Notes: a model not told the origin generated them from the letters alone. A stretch of 64,000 nucleotides of DNA from Gentiana macrophylla (GCA_026214975.1 CM047808.1:6685262-6749261); one strand, 5' to 3'. Counted from the first letter of the stretch, positions 22,264-35,181 are shown. Made by a program: numbers and translations.

Positions 22264-23174
22264 TGTTAGGGAGTTTATAGGATGATTAGAACAATGGTAT
22301 CAAAACTTGAAATGCAAGATAACTTGATATGATGTGAGTCGATTTGGAAATCTTTTCTGCGAAAATTATTCGTTCCTTGAATTGCCTCCGGAATTAACTT
22401 GAATATAATCACGGGATAAATCGCTTCTCTTCCAATCTTTGGCAATAAGATGAAAGAATGCTATAGAAGTTTTGTAGATATGTGTGTTTAAACTTGAGGT
22501 TTCAAGAATTTCAAAGCAGAAAAATTGCTTCTCAAATTCTATTCTTGTGTTTAAAAAAATTCCAGTGTTTCTTTTATGTGTATTTGATGTTATACTAATA
22601 TAACACTACATACACAACCTTTCGTAATCGATTACGGTCCAAAACCCGAAAGGATACCAAAGAAAACCGACTAAAATCGCTTTCGGAGCGCATACTGGAC
22701 GCCCGTTTAGAATCCTGGACGCCCGTCTGAAGCATACTGGACGGGCGTCCAGTTTCTTCAGACGCTCGTCCATCTGAACAGGTCACATCCTGTATGTAAA
22801 TTCACACTTCAGACGCCCGTTTGACATCTTGGACGCCCGTCTGAAGAATGCTGGACGCCCGTCCAGATTCTTAAGACGCTCGTCCATCCAACCAGGTTAC
22901 ATCCTGTATGTAAATCCACCCTTCAGACGCTCGTCCAGTGAACCTAGGCGCCGTGCTCGAAGTCAAACGCCCGTCCATATGAAATGGGCGCCCGTCAATA
23001 AGCGGCAGAATTTGGATTTTGTTCAACACTTGATCTAACACTCTCGTAAGCTTGTAAATATCAATTGTAAGCATGCACCCCGCATCTCCTAACTCATATC
23101 GATTGTTTCAAGCTTACCAAACCTCAAACTAAGTCCAATAACACTAAATCACATTGGTGATATAATCACCAACA
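22264..23174 (-). repeat. 3' LTR of the Copia element
   Basis: 911 bp. About 22690-23000 carries many copies of GACGCCCGTC and its relatives, a GC-rich near-palindrome that stands out from the AT-rich background. Confidence 0.9.
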
Positions 23175-23803
23175 ATCCTCCCCCATTTAGTGTAACCCTT
23201 GACTTAGTTAAAACTTTTCAACACACAACAATTCATCTTTCAATGATAATATCACGCAGATTGAATTACCATCTAAGTATATTACACATTCCAAAATATT
23301 CTAGTATGGGGTGTGACTAAGCATTGAACCCTTTACACATTTGAATACTTCAAAGATAATACACAAATGAATCAAGAAACAACACATAGCTTGCTTGACA
23401 CTCTTTATCCAGGCCTTGTGTCCATATCAATTCATGAGCATGTAGAAAGCCAACCCTAACTTTCTTGAAGCGGCCAAACTTCATACTCATATAGGTGAGT
23501 CTTATTAATCGTGTACACCGCAACAACACTTTTTCATAAGACTCATTAAGATTAATATCAACCTCACACTGCAGGCTCGACACATACCCGGGACAAAACA
23601 CATGTGCCAAATCTAAGTCACTAGGCCTTCCACATTGAATTCAGCCCTAATGTCGTATTAGGAGGGAATTGGGTATCCTAATGCAAAGATTCAATGGGTT
23701 GTAGACCCATCCCGACAACCGACTTGATGAACAAGTCCTTAGCCAATGCCTTGGTCAAATGATCGGCTAAATTCTTTTGAGATCTCACAAAAGCAATGAG
23801 ATA

Positions 23804-24470
23804 TCACCCGTGAGTGATCAACTCATGAATCGAGCTATGCCTAACTCCAATATGTCGCGAGTTTCCGTTGTACACTTGACTATAGCATTTAGCCAATGTA
23901 TTTTCACTATCACAATTGATAGAAATTGGTGATATTGGTTTTGGCCACAATGGAATCTCGTAAATCGGATGTTTAAGCCATTCCGCCTCTAAATCGGCGA
24001 AGCCAAGGCAATAAATTCTCGATTCCATTGTTGAGTTTGCATTACATGTTTGCTTCTTGGAAGCCCATGAAATGGCACCACCTCCAAGTAGAAACACCCA
24101 ACCACTCGTAGAAGAATGATTTTCATTTGATATCCAACTAGCATCCGAGTAGCCTTCTATAAATAGAAGTATGTCCAACATAAGTTAAACCGAAATTTTG
24201 GTAAACTTAAGATACCTTAACACACGTGTCACCGCATGCCAATGAACACTACTTGGATTACTAGTATATCTACTAAGTTTTCCAACCGCGATATGCAATG
24301 TCCGGACGTGTGCTAGTCATTGCATACATCAAACATCCTATAACTCGAGCATATTCAAGTTGAGACTCCGGATTACCCGAATTTAACTCAAATTTCTCAT
24401 GAGGATCCATGGGAGTTCTTGCCGGAACAGAATTTTCACAATTGAATTTCTTCAACACTTTCTCGATATA
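23804..24470 (-). pseudogene. Copia RNase H region
   Basis: In minus-strand order after RT, fragments of two frames encode the end of the RT/connection (SRLEYARVIGCLMYAM-like) and RNase H ([25 protein letters not shown]). A frame change lies near 24200-24270. The RNase H catalytic Asp of SDASW is kept. Confidence 0.8.
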
Positions 24471-24481
24471 GTGAGATTGTG

Positions 24482-25363
24482 TCAAAGTAATCCTTTGTCA
24501 TTCCTTATGATTTTTATTCCAAGGATAACATCCGCCTCCCCCATATCTTTCATAGAAAAACTTGATGACAAAAATGATTTACAACGGTCAACTTGATCTT
24601 GGTTTGTACCAAAGATCAACATGTCATCAACATATAGGCAAATGATTACACCATTTCCGGTTTCATCAAATTTGCTATACAAACACTTGTCCATTTGGTT
24701 AAGCTTAAAACCATTAGACAATACAACTTCATCAAACTTATTATGCCATTGTTTGGGAGCTTGTTTCAGCCCATACAGTGATTTTACAAGCTTACATACT
24801 TTATGCTCATTTCCGGGTATCACAAAACCCTCCGGTTGTTGCATATAAATTTCTTCATCCAAATCCCCATTCAAGAAGGCTGTTTTTACATCCATTTGAT
24901 GGATAACAAGATTGTTAATGGCTGCCAAGGCAATCAACAATCTAATAGTGGAGATTCTAGCAACCGGGGCATAAGTATCAAAATAATCAATGCCTTCTTT
25001 TTGTCTAAAGCCTTGTATCACCAACCGGGCTTTATACCTTTCAACAGATCCATCAATTTTCATTTTTCTTTTAAAAATCCATTTGCAACCCAATGGTTTA
25101 CAACCACGTGGAAGATCCGTTAATTTCCACGTATCATTGCCTAAAATGGAATCCATCTCATCATTAATGGCTTCCTTCCAAAAGGCAACATCCCGAGACT
25201 CCATAGCCTCTTTATAAGTTCTAGGATCATCATCAATATGATAACAATATGCATATTGAAATCCTACTTCATCTCTTGTACCCTCCACCAAATATGTTTG
25301 GAAATCGGGACCAAAAGATTTTTCTTTCCTTGCCCTTTGCTTCTTGAAGCTCCAAAGGCTCAT
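24482..25363 (-). pseudogene. Copia reverse transcriptase region
   Basis: A 293-codon frame shows the Copia RT signature: W.AI.DEMDSI, GCKWIFKRK, YKARLV.QGF, TIRLLIALAA, MDVKTAFLNGDL, YGLKQAP and the catalytic YVDDML at about 24636. The frame ends near the RT C-terminus (SMKDMGEADVILG). It is truncated at both ends by frameshifts. Confidence 0.85.
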
Positions 25364-26210
25364 CTTGTGACTCTACACCACCACAACTTTCTTTAAATCC
25401 AATGTTCATAGGAACAACATCTACAGGCCTTGATATAGAAGAAAACCGACTTTCGTCAAAGAGAGCATCCGTTGATTCAATTACGGAATGAACCAGAATT
25501 GAATCATTTGGTTCTAAAACATAGAACCTATATGCCTTGGAATGCAAAGCATATCCAATAAATATGCAATCAATGCCTCTTTCCCCAAGGTTTTAATCTT
25601 GGGATTGGGTAGTCTTACGATCGCTTCTACATCCCCAAACACGCAAATAATGCAAGTTTGGCTTCTTCTTATACCAAAGCTCATATGGGGTAATAGGACT
25701 CTTTTTATTAGGAATCTATTCAATAAATAACAAGTCATCAACATAGCTTCTCCCCAAAACCCTCACTCAATCCCGAGTAAGAAAGCATAGCATTCACCAT
25801 CTCTTTTAGAGTTCGATTTTTTTTTTCACTATGCCATTTTGTTGTGGTGTATAAGGTGTAGTTCGTTCATGTATAATCCCACAAGATTCGAAAAATGGTG
25901 GATCAAAGTATTCTCCACCTCTATCCGTCATGAAGTTTCTTTATTTTAGTTTCAAGTTGCAATTCTACTTGGTTTTAAACACTTTAAACTTTTCCATTGC
26001 CTCGTCTTTGGTAAAAAGCAAGTAAACATAACAAATCTGAGTGCAATCATCAATGAATGTAACAACATACTTTTTGTTTCCAAAAGATGGTGTAGAACTA
26101 AATTCACAAAGATCACTATGAATAAGTTCCAAAATAGTAGACGACCTTTCAACACCTTTGAAAGGTTGTCTTACAATTTTAGTTAAGTTACAAGTATCAC
26201 ACTTATTCAT
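25364..26210 (-). pseudogene. Copia integrase region, broken
   Basis: Overlapping short frames hold integrase pieces: CDTCNLTKI.RQPFKG, the start of the catalytic core at FIDDCT (about 26060), and later the C-terminal YAYLL-like segment near 25540. At least three frame changes occur. The zinc-binding HHCC part starts in the preceding frame (LWHARLGHVH, about 26270). Confidence 0.75.
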
Positions 26211-27660
26211 AGTCGCATTACTACAAACAGAATTAAGTCATTTTTAGACATTTGCAACATTCTTCTAAAATGCACATGACCTAATCTTGCATGCCACAAG
26301 TATGAATCATCAACATTTACATACATAACATTCATAGCAGCATTTTCATACAAACCATTATTAACAATATTAAGCATAAACATACCATTGTTAAGATAAC
26401 CAAATCCTACAAACATGCCATGTTTAGTTAATACATAACGAGAGGACTCATATACTTGTTTATAGCCCTCTTTACATAAAATACTACCGGAAACCAAGTT
26501 TTTCCGGATTAAAGGAACATGTAAAACATTGTTTAAGGTTACAAATTTTCCAGAACAAAATTGCAAATTTACAATTCCTCTTCCAACAACAAAGGACTTA
26601 GACTCGTTTCCCATATGCACAATGGATCCGTCTTCAACTTTTTCATATGTTGAGAACCACGATCTATCCTTGCATACATGTCTTGTCGCTCCCGAGTCTA
26701 TCCACCAACTAACATCATCATCCTGCAAATAACATGCTTCAGAAATCAGTGGTACATAATTCATATCAGAATTAAAGCCACAATCATTAACAAGTGTACC
26801 TTGATGTTTTGATGGATCCGGATCTTTCGACCCCGAACCTTTACCGGTTCCTTTACCATTGTTATGCTTTCTAGCATGACAATCCATTCTAAACCAACAA
26901 GCCCCTTTGCTTTTTTGTTGAATTTTGCTTTGTTTTTGTTGTTGTTGGAATCAAACTTTCTCTTATTATTATTTTTCTTAGAAGTTTCCCCAACTTCAAC
27001 CATGTTGATTGAAGTTGAGCCACCTGCAATGTTCTTACCGCAACCTACAACATTTTTACCACTTTCTTGCAAACGCAAACTTTCCTCTCTATTCTAAGAT
27101 GAGAACCAAGTTCAATCAAAGAAAGTTCTTCCGTCTTATGTTTCAAGGAATTTTAAAATCCCTCCAAGAGGAGGCAACTTTTCAATGATGCTTGAAACAC
27201 AAATGGACTCATCCATAGCCATTTTATGCATAGAGAATCGACCAAACAAGCGCAACAATTCATGATATTGATCCATAACGGGACGATTATCGACCATAAC
27301 ATACTTCATAAAATTACCAACAAGAAATTTCTTACTGACGCGTCCTCACTTACATACTTAGCCTCCAAAGTATTCCACAACTCTTTAGATGTTTCAATTT
27401 CAAGATAGGTATCAAGCAGACTATTAGACATACCGTTAAGGATGTGACCACGACATATATAATCATCATTTTCCCACTTTACTTTTCCTCCTTGATTCCT
27501 CCATGGTCTTTGTTATCATCAATCGAGGGCATGGTGTACTCAACACGTACACAACTTTCAATGCAGTCAAAAGAAAGTGCATTTTCTTTTGCCACCCTCG
27601 AAAATCCTCACCGTTGAATTGTTCCAATTTCTTTGAAATTGGAAGTCATCTCCTTGATAC
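26211..27660 (-). pseudogene. Copia gag and protease region, broken
   Basis: The minus-strand frame 26207-26887 holds the aspartic protease motif WWIDSGATRH (about 26700) followed by a pre-integrase region. Upstream (26760-27100) lies a Lys/Asn-rich segment with a weak CCHC-like knuckle, and 27100-27660 corresponds to gag with several stops. A likely gag start is near 27664 (MSSIKEMTSNF in minus sense). Confidence 0.7.
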
Positions 27661-27694
27661 TTGACATTGTTCAAACCACAATAATTTTATGCAT

Positions 27695-28605
27695 TGTTAG
27701 GGAGTTTATAGGATGATTAGAACAATGGTATCAAAACTTGAAATGCAAGATAACTTGATATGATCGCGAGGTCGATTTGGAAATCTTTCTGCGAAAATTA
27801 TTCGTTCCTTGAATTGCCTCCGGAATTAACTCGAATATAATCACAGGATAAATCGCTTCTCTTCCAATCTTTGGCAATAAGATGAAAGAATGCTATAGAA
27901 GTTTTGTAGATATGTGTGTTTAAACTTGAGGTTTCAAGAATTTCAAAGAAAACAGAAAAATTGCTTCTCAAATTCTATTCTTGTGTTTAAAAAAAAAAAT
28001 TCCCAGTGTTTCTTTATGTGTATTTGATGTTATACTAATATAACACTACATACACAACCTTTTCGAATCGATTACCGGTCAAAACCGAAAGGATACCAAA
28101 AAACCGACTAAAAGCGCTTCGTAATCGCATACTGGGCGCCCGTTTAGAATCTCGACGCCCGTCTCGAAGCATACTGGGACGGGCGTCCGATTTCTTGACG
28201 CCTTCGTCCATCCCGAGCAGTCACATCTGTATGTAAATTCACACCAGACGCCCGTTTGACATCTTGGGCGCCCGTCGAAGAATCGACGGGCGCCCGTCCA
28301 TTCTTAAGACGCTCGTCCATCCAACCAGGTTACATCCTCGTATGTAAATCCACCCTTCAGGACGCCGTCCGGTGAACACAGACGCCCGTCTCGAAGTCAA
28401 ACGCCGTCAATATGAAATGGACGCCCGTCCAATAAGCGGCGAATTTGGATTTTGTTCAACACTTGATCTAACACTCGTAAGCTTGTAAATATCAATTGTA
28501 AGCATGCACCCCGCATCTCCTAACTCATATCGATTATTTCAAGCTTACCAAACCTCAAACTAAGTCCAATAACACTAAATCACATTGGTGATATAATCAC
28601 CAACA
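27695..28605 (-). repeat. 5' LTR of the Copia element
   Basis: 911 bp, the partner of 22264-23174. The GACGCCCGTC array is at about 28130-28435 with different small indels from the other LTR. Confidence 0.9.
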
Positions 28606-28823
28606 GAAACAAACTCACACTTTTAATATAGTAGAGATATACTCGATTATCGAAGGAATGCCAAATTAATTTGTCATATGAGAATGAGTTGATTAATTGT
28701 TCACATTCTTATGTAGTTTGCAGACGACTTATCATTCCATTTTAAGGGAAGAAAAGGAAAATCTGTGTCCCATTGTGTTTTACGGTTTGTGGCAAACCAG
28801 TAGAGGCAAACCACATAATAGAG

Positions 28824-28997
28824 GAGTAATGATCTGAGCATCATGATTGTACAGCGCAACGAATATTAATGACGGTGATCTATATCGTTGATAATAATGT
28901 GTCTAAATTGATTAGATGTAAATCTAAAATGATCAACGATGTAGATCACTGTTGTGTCAATCGTTGTACCACAAACATTATGCATGTATCATTAGTC
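28824..28997. repeat. Imperfect inverted repeat, MITE-like hairpin
   Basis: The left arm begins GAGTAATGATCTGAGCATCA and the right arm ends ATGCATGTATCATTAGTC. The inner arms GTGATCTATATCGTTGAT and ATCAACGATGTAGATCAC pair closely. Arms are about 70 bp around a short loop. It lies between the Copia element and the second R1-like gene. Confidence 0.6.
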
Positions 28998-29403
28998 AAA
29001 TAGAGTAATCACGAATAAATATTTCATATGCCAAACCAAACCAAACCAGAGGAAGGAAAGTGTCTTGAAAAGGAAAAAACAAAACAAAAAAAAACCGCTA
29101 ATATTCGTCAACTTCTTTATTTCCTTGGACTTTTTGTGAAGGATCCTTTTTGGTCTCTCAGCTAATTAAGTATCCATTGAAGTATATGAAGCTTCTGTAA
29201 GACATCAACTCTTTGAAGATTTACAGGAGCTACCAGTCATTCACAAATCCAGATTGAATTGAAGGTATTTTCTTTTGTATTTAATTACTCCCTACTTTGG
29301 ATTTTCAGTCATTGGTCACCTTATAGTGAAAGGAATTTAATTGCATTTGCTTACAGTGTCCCAGAATAGAGTTTTGTCTTCCTGATTTGTGCTTCTATGG
29401 TGA

Positions 29404-29572
29404 ATTACTGGATTTTCAAAAAAAATTGTTTATTGTTATGGGGTTTACTGTGAAAAGCTCAATTTCCATGAAATGCACTTGGAGTTTTAAAAGGGGCTTT
29501 TTTTTATGGCACCAGATTGTTTTTAAATGTCAAATTGAGGTAATAACGAGTTGACCCTTTGTCCCGGTTAAC
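29404..29572 (+). promoter_or_regulatory. Upstream block of the second long R1-like gene
   Basis: Counterpart of 14607-14766, ending 55 bp before the start codon at 29628. It starts near TTACTGGATTTTCA. Confidence 0.55.
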
Positions 29573-29627
29573 AACATGACAGTAGCTATTTACATGTAAA
29601 GGAGAGGAAAGATAAAAGAGACAGGAA

Positions 29628-32600
29628 ATGGTTGGGACTTGCGTGGACTCTGCTCTTGAACAGCTCTCTTCTCTCGAAGAGAGCCCTTTGATTTCAGAAC
29701 GACATTCCTTATGGGCTGATCAGATGGTGGACAAGATCCAATCTTGTAAATTTGGGCTTAGATTCTTGAGAATGTTCTTCTGGTCATTTTTGACGTTGGA
29801 GGATTCCGATGTAGAAATCAGGAACCTTTTAATGCCGGTAAACCGTACTCGTGAAGCTATATGGGGAATATCAAGAAATGAACTTGATTCTACTTCCTGT
29901 TTGAAAGACGCAGATGTTGAAATCGAAAACTGGGTTGTAGACGTGCAAGGCAGAATACAGCGCTGTAAGCAAAAATTCGAAGAATCGTGTGAACTTCTTT
30001 TACAATGCTCGTTGAGCTGTAATTCTCTTAAGAACAAAATGACCCTGAATTTTCTGGATGCTATTCTCAAGAATGTGAAGGATCTTTACAAGTACAAAAA
30101 TGATGATGAAATTCTTTTGCTCGAGAATCAAATTGCAACCCTTGAGAAAAAGCTAAGATTGTTGCATAATCTCTATAATCTCACTCCTAAGCAATGGAGA
30201 CGTTTCAAGGAAGCACGAGAGTTCAAGATCGTTGTCCATGCTTTTGCTCAATATTCAGCATGCTTAATATTTTTGTATTGGGTGAAAGCAGTAGATGAAG
30301 ATATGGCAGCAAAACTAAATCTTTTCTTGTTCAATGTGCTGCAGAAGATCAAACCTTGTGTCCCTGTTTTTAAGGCCTTTTACTTTAGATTCTTAAAGGA
30401 AATGAAATTGGGGCAATTAGACCCTTTTCTTTTGGGACAGATTGTTCAAATCTTTCTTGACCTTCTCCTTGAGAATCTAGTGGATATTTTGAAGGACAAT
30501 TTTCAAATTCTTCAAGAATCTCTAACGTTTGGTATATCATTTCTAGCTAATCCACCTGATCAGCATGTAGAGGATGAAGAGGTGATGATGATAACCACAG
30601 AAATCGAGGTTCTTGTCAAAGAGGATTTGTATCTTGTTATCTCCGGTGATGACATGCAAGGGAATTTCTCCAAGCCAAACACGTATTTAAGCGACCTTAT
30701 GAGAAAGGCTGACCTAGTAAAGGGCAAGATTCAACAGGTTTATGAACACATCCGGGATTCATTTTCGTATGATTTCCCCAAGATTAATGGTCTAGGATTT
30801 TTCGACTTACATTTACAAAATCTTGGGTTCTTGAAGGAAAAGCTTAAGAGGATGCATATTTTATCTCTTCTACGAAGCATCGATTATCAAAATTGAGGAG
30901 GACTAATGTCTTTAAGGCCTTATCTCAATGATCTTTTCGAACAACAAAATGAGCAAAAGAACTAAAGGATACTTGGTTAAAAATTATCAATTTGGCATAC
31001 CAAGCGAGAATATGCTCTCAATTCTTGTTCGATGGCGGCCATCCATTATGGTATAATATGGCACGTCTTATGGAGGTCTAGAGCGAAATTAAGGTTGTTA
31101 AGAGCAAGCTTAAGAAGATTGAAGGTAGAAGAGGCGGTTAATGGTGAAGTCCTCGATTGTTCGGCCAATTTCTAAGGAAATTGAAGATTGCAGATCCATG
31201 GACTTGTGTTTCAATGAATCGATGGTGGGTTTGGAGGATGAGGTAGACATAATAATTGAAAATCTTAAAAGGGATCTGAGTCTCTTGACATTGTTGCTAT
31301 TGTTGGAATGGCTGGCCTAGGGAAGACTACCATGGCTAACAAGGTTTATAATTCCTTGTGTTAGGAACCATTTTCACATGTTTGCTTATTGTATCGTTTC
31401 CCAAGTTCACAATGCTAGAAGGATATTGCTCGATATTCTAGGTGATATCAAGGGAAAGGATGACAAAATGTATGACATGAAGGAAGAAGATTTGGCTGAT
31501 ATGCTTCGTAAGTGTCTCAAAGGCAAAAGGTACCTTATTATAATGGACGATATCTGGGATGTAAAAGCTTGGGCTGAAATCGAAAGATCATTTCCAAATG
31601 ACCGAAATAGAAGTAGAGTTATTTTCACGACACGTATTCATAATGTTGCTTTACAAGCCAAAAAAGATTGCATCCTTCATCAACTACGTTTTCTGTCTGA
31701 GAAAGAAAGTTGGGAGTTGTTGTTAAGGAAGGCATTTCGTACGGAAGCTTGCCCACCAGATTTTTCGGAGGTTGGGAAGATGATTGCGAAAAACTGCAAC
31801 GGCCTTCCTTTGTGATTGTTTTAATTGGAGGCTCCTTGCTAGAAGGCGAAAGAAGTCTAAGTTGGTGGAATAAAATTTACGAAACAACACTTTCTTATGT
31901 TTCATGGAAGGTTGTATGGACGTGTTAGAATTAAGTTACCAACATTTACGGAGCATCTAAAGTCATGCTTTTCTATTTTGGTGCATTTGCGGAAGATACG
32001 ATAATTCATGTGAATAAGTTGACATTGCTATGGATCACCGAAGGATTTGTGCAGAATTCCAACAAGGAAAACTTAAAAAACGTGGCAAAGGAGTACTTGT
32101 GTGATTTAGTTGACAGAAGCCTTGTGATTGCTAATAAGAGAAGTTCCTATGGTGGGATAAAAAGTTGTCGGATTCATGATCTAGTGCATGAATTCTGTCA
32201 AGGAAAGGCTCAAAAGGAGAACTTTTTCCAATTAATGGACAAATATGAGAATTCTAATTCCTCAAGTTCCACCATACGTAATCCCTATCGCGCTTGCATC
32301 CATATTAAAGCGAAGTATCTCAATGATGCTACAAAAGCATGTCCGAGTATCCACACTCTACTCTATAGTCCTAAATGGGGTTTTGATCGTCTTGAATGTC
32401 CTTTTGTTAGCAACTTGAAACTTGTTCAAGTGATTGTATTGGAGGAGTTAGAATGGGGGGATACATGTTCTATCAGCGAGATAGCTTCACTAGTTCATCT
32501 GAGATGTATAGTGACCTCATTTCGAGTCGTAGGCCCGGAGTCACCATTTCCATCTTCTATATCCAATCTCTGGAATCTGGAAATTCTGATTCTTACAGGA

Positions 32601-33389
32601 ATCAGAGTATTTCAGTTAGAGTTGCCCGGAACTATTTGGAACATGAGAAGGCTTAGGCATGTGGATGTCGGTCGGTGCTACCTAAAAAGTTTGAGTGTCA
32701 AAAAGGGTGAAGCATACCCCCAAATGGTTAACTTAGAAAGCTTTTCATCACCATCTATCTCCTCAACAAAAGATTTGGAAGACCTTCTACAACGGTTACC
32801 TTCTCTTAAAAAACTGGGCTTCCATTATTACGGATATTCGGATGACATGTTTCGTTATTTCTATGAAGAACAAAAAGTGTACTTACTTTTTCCTGAACTG
32901 GACTTTCCTAGTAAACTCGAGTCACTGAAAGTTTCCGCTATGATAAATCTAGCCGTGTTCAAATTTCCTTCAAATATTAAGAAATTATCATTATCAGATT
33001 GCGGCCTAGACTGGAAATATCTACCATTGATCAGTAAAATCCCCTGTCTTGAGGTTCTGAAGCTACTAGATTATGCCTTTGTTGGGGATGAATGGGACAT
33101 GGAAGATACAGAATTTCCAAAGCTTAAGTTCTTGAAACTGCAGCATTTATACGTGGCTGAATGGATCGCGTATGGCGAGTCTTTTCCTAGCTTAGAGGTA
33201 CTTATCGTGAATAGGTGCGGTTGCTTGAATATACCACCCTGTTTTAGAGAGATGCTTACCTTGAAGAGGATTGAATTTTATGGTTCACCCCAAGCTGCTA
33301 CTTCAGTCGTTGAAATACAGGAATCGCAAAAAGACTTGGGAAACGAGGAGCTTCAAGTTATTGTTTCAGACATTGGTGTGTACCGCTAG
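29628..33389 (+). pseudogene. R1-like CC-NB-LRR resistance gene homologue, second long copy
   Basis: The most complete copy. The start at 29628 (MVGTCVDSAL) follows the conserved upstream block. An unbroken 422-codon frame covers the R1-type N-terminal domain (29628-30896). Frames then change near 30870, and again around 31010 and 31350. NB-ARC keeps the P-loop GMAGLGKTTMA (31304), kinase-2 YLIIMDDIWD (31535), RNBS-B VIFTTR and the GLPL motif (31800), where one base seems to be missing so that a stop follows. From 31965 one 474-codon frame runs through RNBS-D, LLWITEGFV, SCRIHDLVHEF (MHD region, 32165) and the LRRs to the stop at 33389. Most shifts are single-base and would be repaired by few changes, so it may be functional in reality. 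By family its role would be pathogen-effector recognition. Confidence 0.8.
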
Positions 33390-34388
33390 CAGGTAACGGA
33401 AAGCTAAACCGTGGCCTTCAAATTCTCATCAATGTATTTCTCTTTTGATTTCTGCTGCCCCTCTGGCCATTGAATTGCAAGTAGACAGATGCAAATTTTC
33501 TCGTTTCTATTGCATCAGTTTTCACCACATAATTGCTATCAGATTTTTGGTTTTTTTCCGACACGGTAAAATGTACATGTTGGGAAAGTTTATTAACTCA
33601 TGCAGATATCGGAATCTCGTATCTGTATATCCTCCTTGTGAATCAACTGCTACCAACTTATTCCCTGTTTTTGTACTAATAATTTCATTTGTAGCTGAAA
33701 TAAGCATCATTGAAACGTGATTGATTTACAAAGTTAACGTTTTTGCAGACAATTCTAGTATATGTGGAGAACAAGAATCAAGTACTAGCATGATTCAGAA
33801 AATAGAGAAAGTTGAATGCAAATCAAATTGAGGTTCATTTACATGCGTAAAATACAATGCAAAATTAAAACAGATTGAGAGCGCCGTTTAAGAAGTTAAG
33901 GAAGGGGGAGTAAGCACTAAAGAGGCGAAGAAAATCGGTGGATCGTCGTATGTTTTGTATTTCATGCTGTTATGTAATAAACTCGGTCTTCAAAATCGAC
34001 TTGTTGTACAGAGTTTAAGTCAGTAATTCTTGTACTTTGCCCCATTTGCCACTCCTTAACTAGTGATTTACATACTTCTTTGCCTTTGGATTACATTTCT
34101 TGCAATTAATTATTTTGCTGATACAAACATAATGGGATTAACTGTTCAGATATTAACATTCAATCATCTTTTTTTTTTTATAACATTTCTTACATTTTCT
34201 TTTTGTTGCTGTTTTCTGTGAATCATTAGCCAGGCAACAACATTCTCTGTCAATCTTTCGCTTAAGCTTTTTCCACAAATAATTGCTGCTATTAGATTTT
34301 GGCTTTTCCTATGAAGTAAATGTACAAGTTGGAAAAGTTTATTAACTCATGCAGATCATGGAATATCATTTCTGTATTTTCTCGAGAA
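33390..34388. other. Intergenic stretch, no gene seen
   Basis: AT-rich. A phrase around 'GGAAAGTTTATTAACTCATGCAGAT' occurs twice (33580 and 34330), as does 'AATTGCT.CTAT.AGATTTT' nearby, which points to a degenerate direct duplication of about 750-bp spacing. No supported coding. Confidence 0.45.
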
Positions 34389-34690
34389 GCACTACAAAAA
34401 AAGAATGTTTTGTGACAAACTTTAGGTGACAAAAGAGTAGATTCATCACAAATGGTTGCTTCTAGTGATAATAATTTTGTTTGTCACCAAAAGTTGTATT
34501 CATAGTGAGGAAAAAGCATGTTGTCACCTGGATGTCCCAGTCTCGCATGCATTGTATGTGATAAATTTTGGGATATAGCTTTGGTGACAAACTATTTGTA
34601 TAAAAAAATCCGTAATTTTTTTGCTTCCAAAATCCTTAATAATGGCGTGACAAAAAGATTTTGTCACGATCTATATACCGATTTATGTAT
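34389..34690 (+). mobile_element. CACTA-type transposon end
   Basis: CACTACAAAAAAAGAATG followed by repeated GTGACAAA/TTTGTCAC subterminal motifs is typical of CACTA (En/Spm) ends. I found no matching opposite end or transposase, so this is a solo or truncated terminus. Confidence 0.6.
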
Positions 34691-34899
34691 AAATTAAAAT
34701 CTTTCATTGCACCCCATCAATTAATAACCGTTTTTGAAAACAAAGCGTGATCAAACTCGGCTCATTAAGAACTTGATATGACTCACTCGACTCGCTCATA
34801 AATTCGATTAACTTGTAAAATTCATTGATTTCTTTTTGTTTAAAAAAAACCGAGTTCGACTCATTTAATATTCGACTCGATTATGGTGGTAAACGATTC

Positions 34900-35165
34900 A
34901 CAGAAGCAGGTTTTTCATGACTTCTGTTACAAATGTAATAAATAGTTTCTGATAATTAGTAATTGATATAACTTTCTTATTATTTCCTTTCTAGCTCCTG
35001 TAATTAGTAAATCATCGTAGTTTGCCCCCTACTATAAATAGGGTTATCTTGTAATAGAAATAAATGATGCAATAATGGAAAACATATCCGAGCTCTTGAT
35101 CTTTCTTTTCCCGTTTCTAGGGTTTCTGATTTCCTAGTCGCCTTCTTCAATTGATCGTCTTTCAT
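34900..35165 (+). mobile_element. Degenerate Copia-LTR-like sequence
   Basis: CTATAAATAGGG, TCTTGTAATAGAAATAAATGA and 'GCAATAATGGAAAA' in this order resemble the promoter and R region of small Copia LTRs. Termini are not clear. Confidence 0.35.
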
Positions 35166-35181
35166 TCTTCGATTCAATAAA

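Larger units (their letters stand above)
22264..28605 (-). mobile_element. Complete-length Ty1/Copia element with perfect target duplication
   Basis: Two 911-bp LTRs (22264-23174 and 27695-28605; both TGTT...AACA) flank 4.5 kb of Copia coding sequence on the minus strand. GAAAC lies on both outer sides (22259-22263 and 28606-28610), a perfect 5-bp target duplication. A polypurine tract (AAATGGGGGAGGAT in minus sense) adjoins the left LTR, so 22264-23174 is the 3' LTR. The coding region is broken by frame changes and the LTRs differ by many small indels, so it is not recent or not accurately assembled. Confidence 0.92.

Noticed and set aside
22690..23000. GACGCCCGTC array as a separate satellite locus
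   Set aside because: The same array lies in both Copia LTRs at the same position, so it belongs to the LTR.
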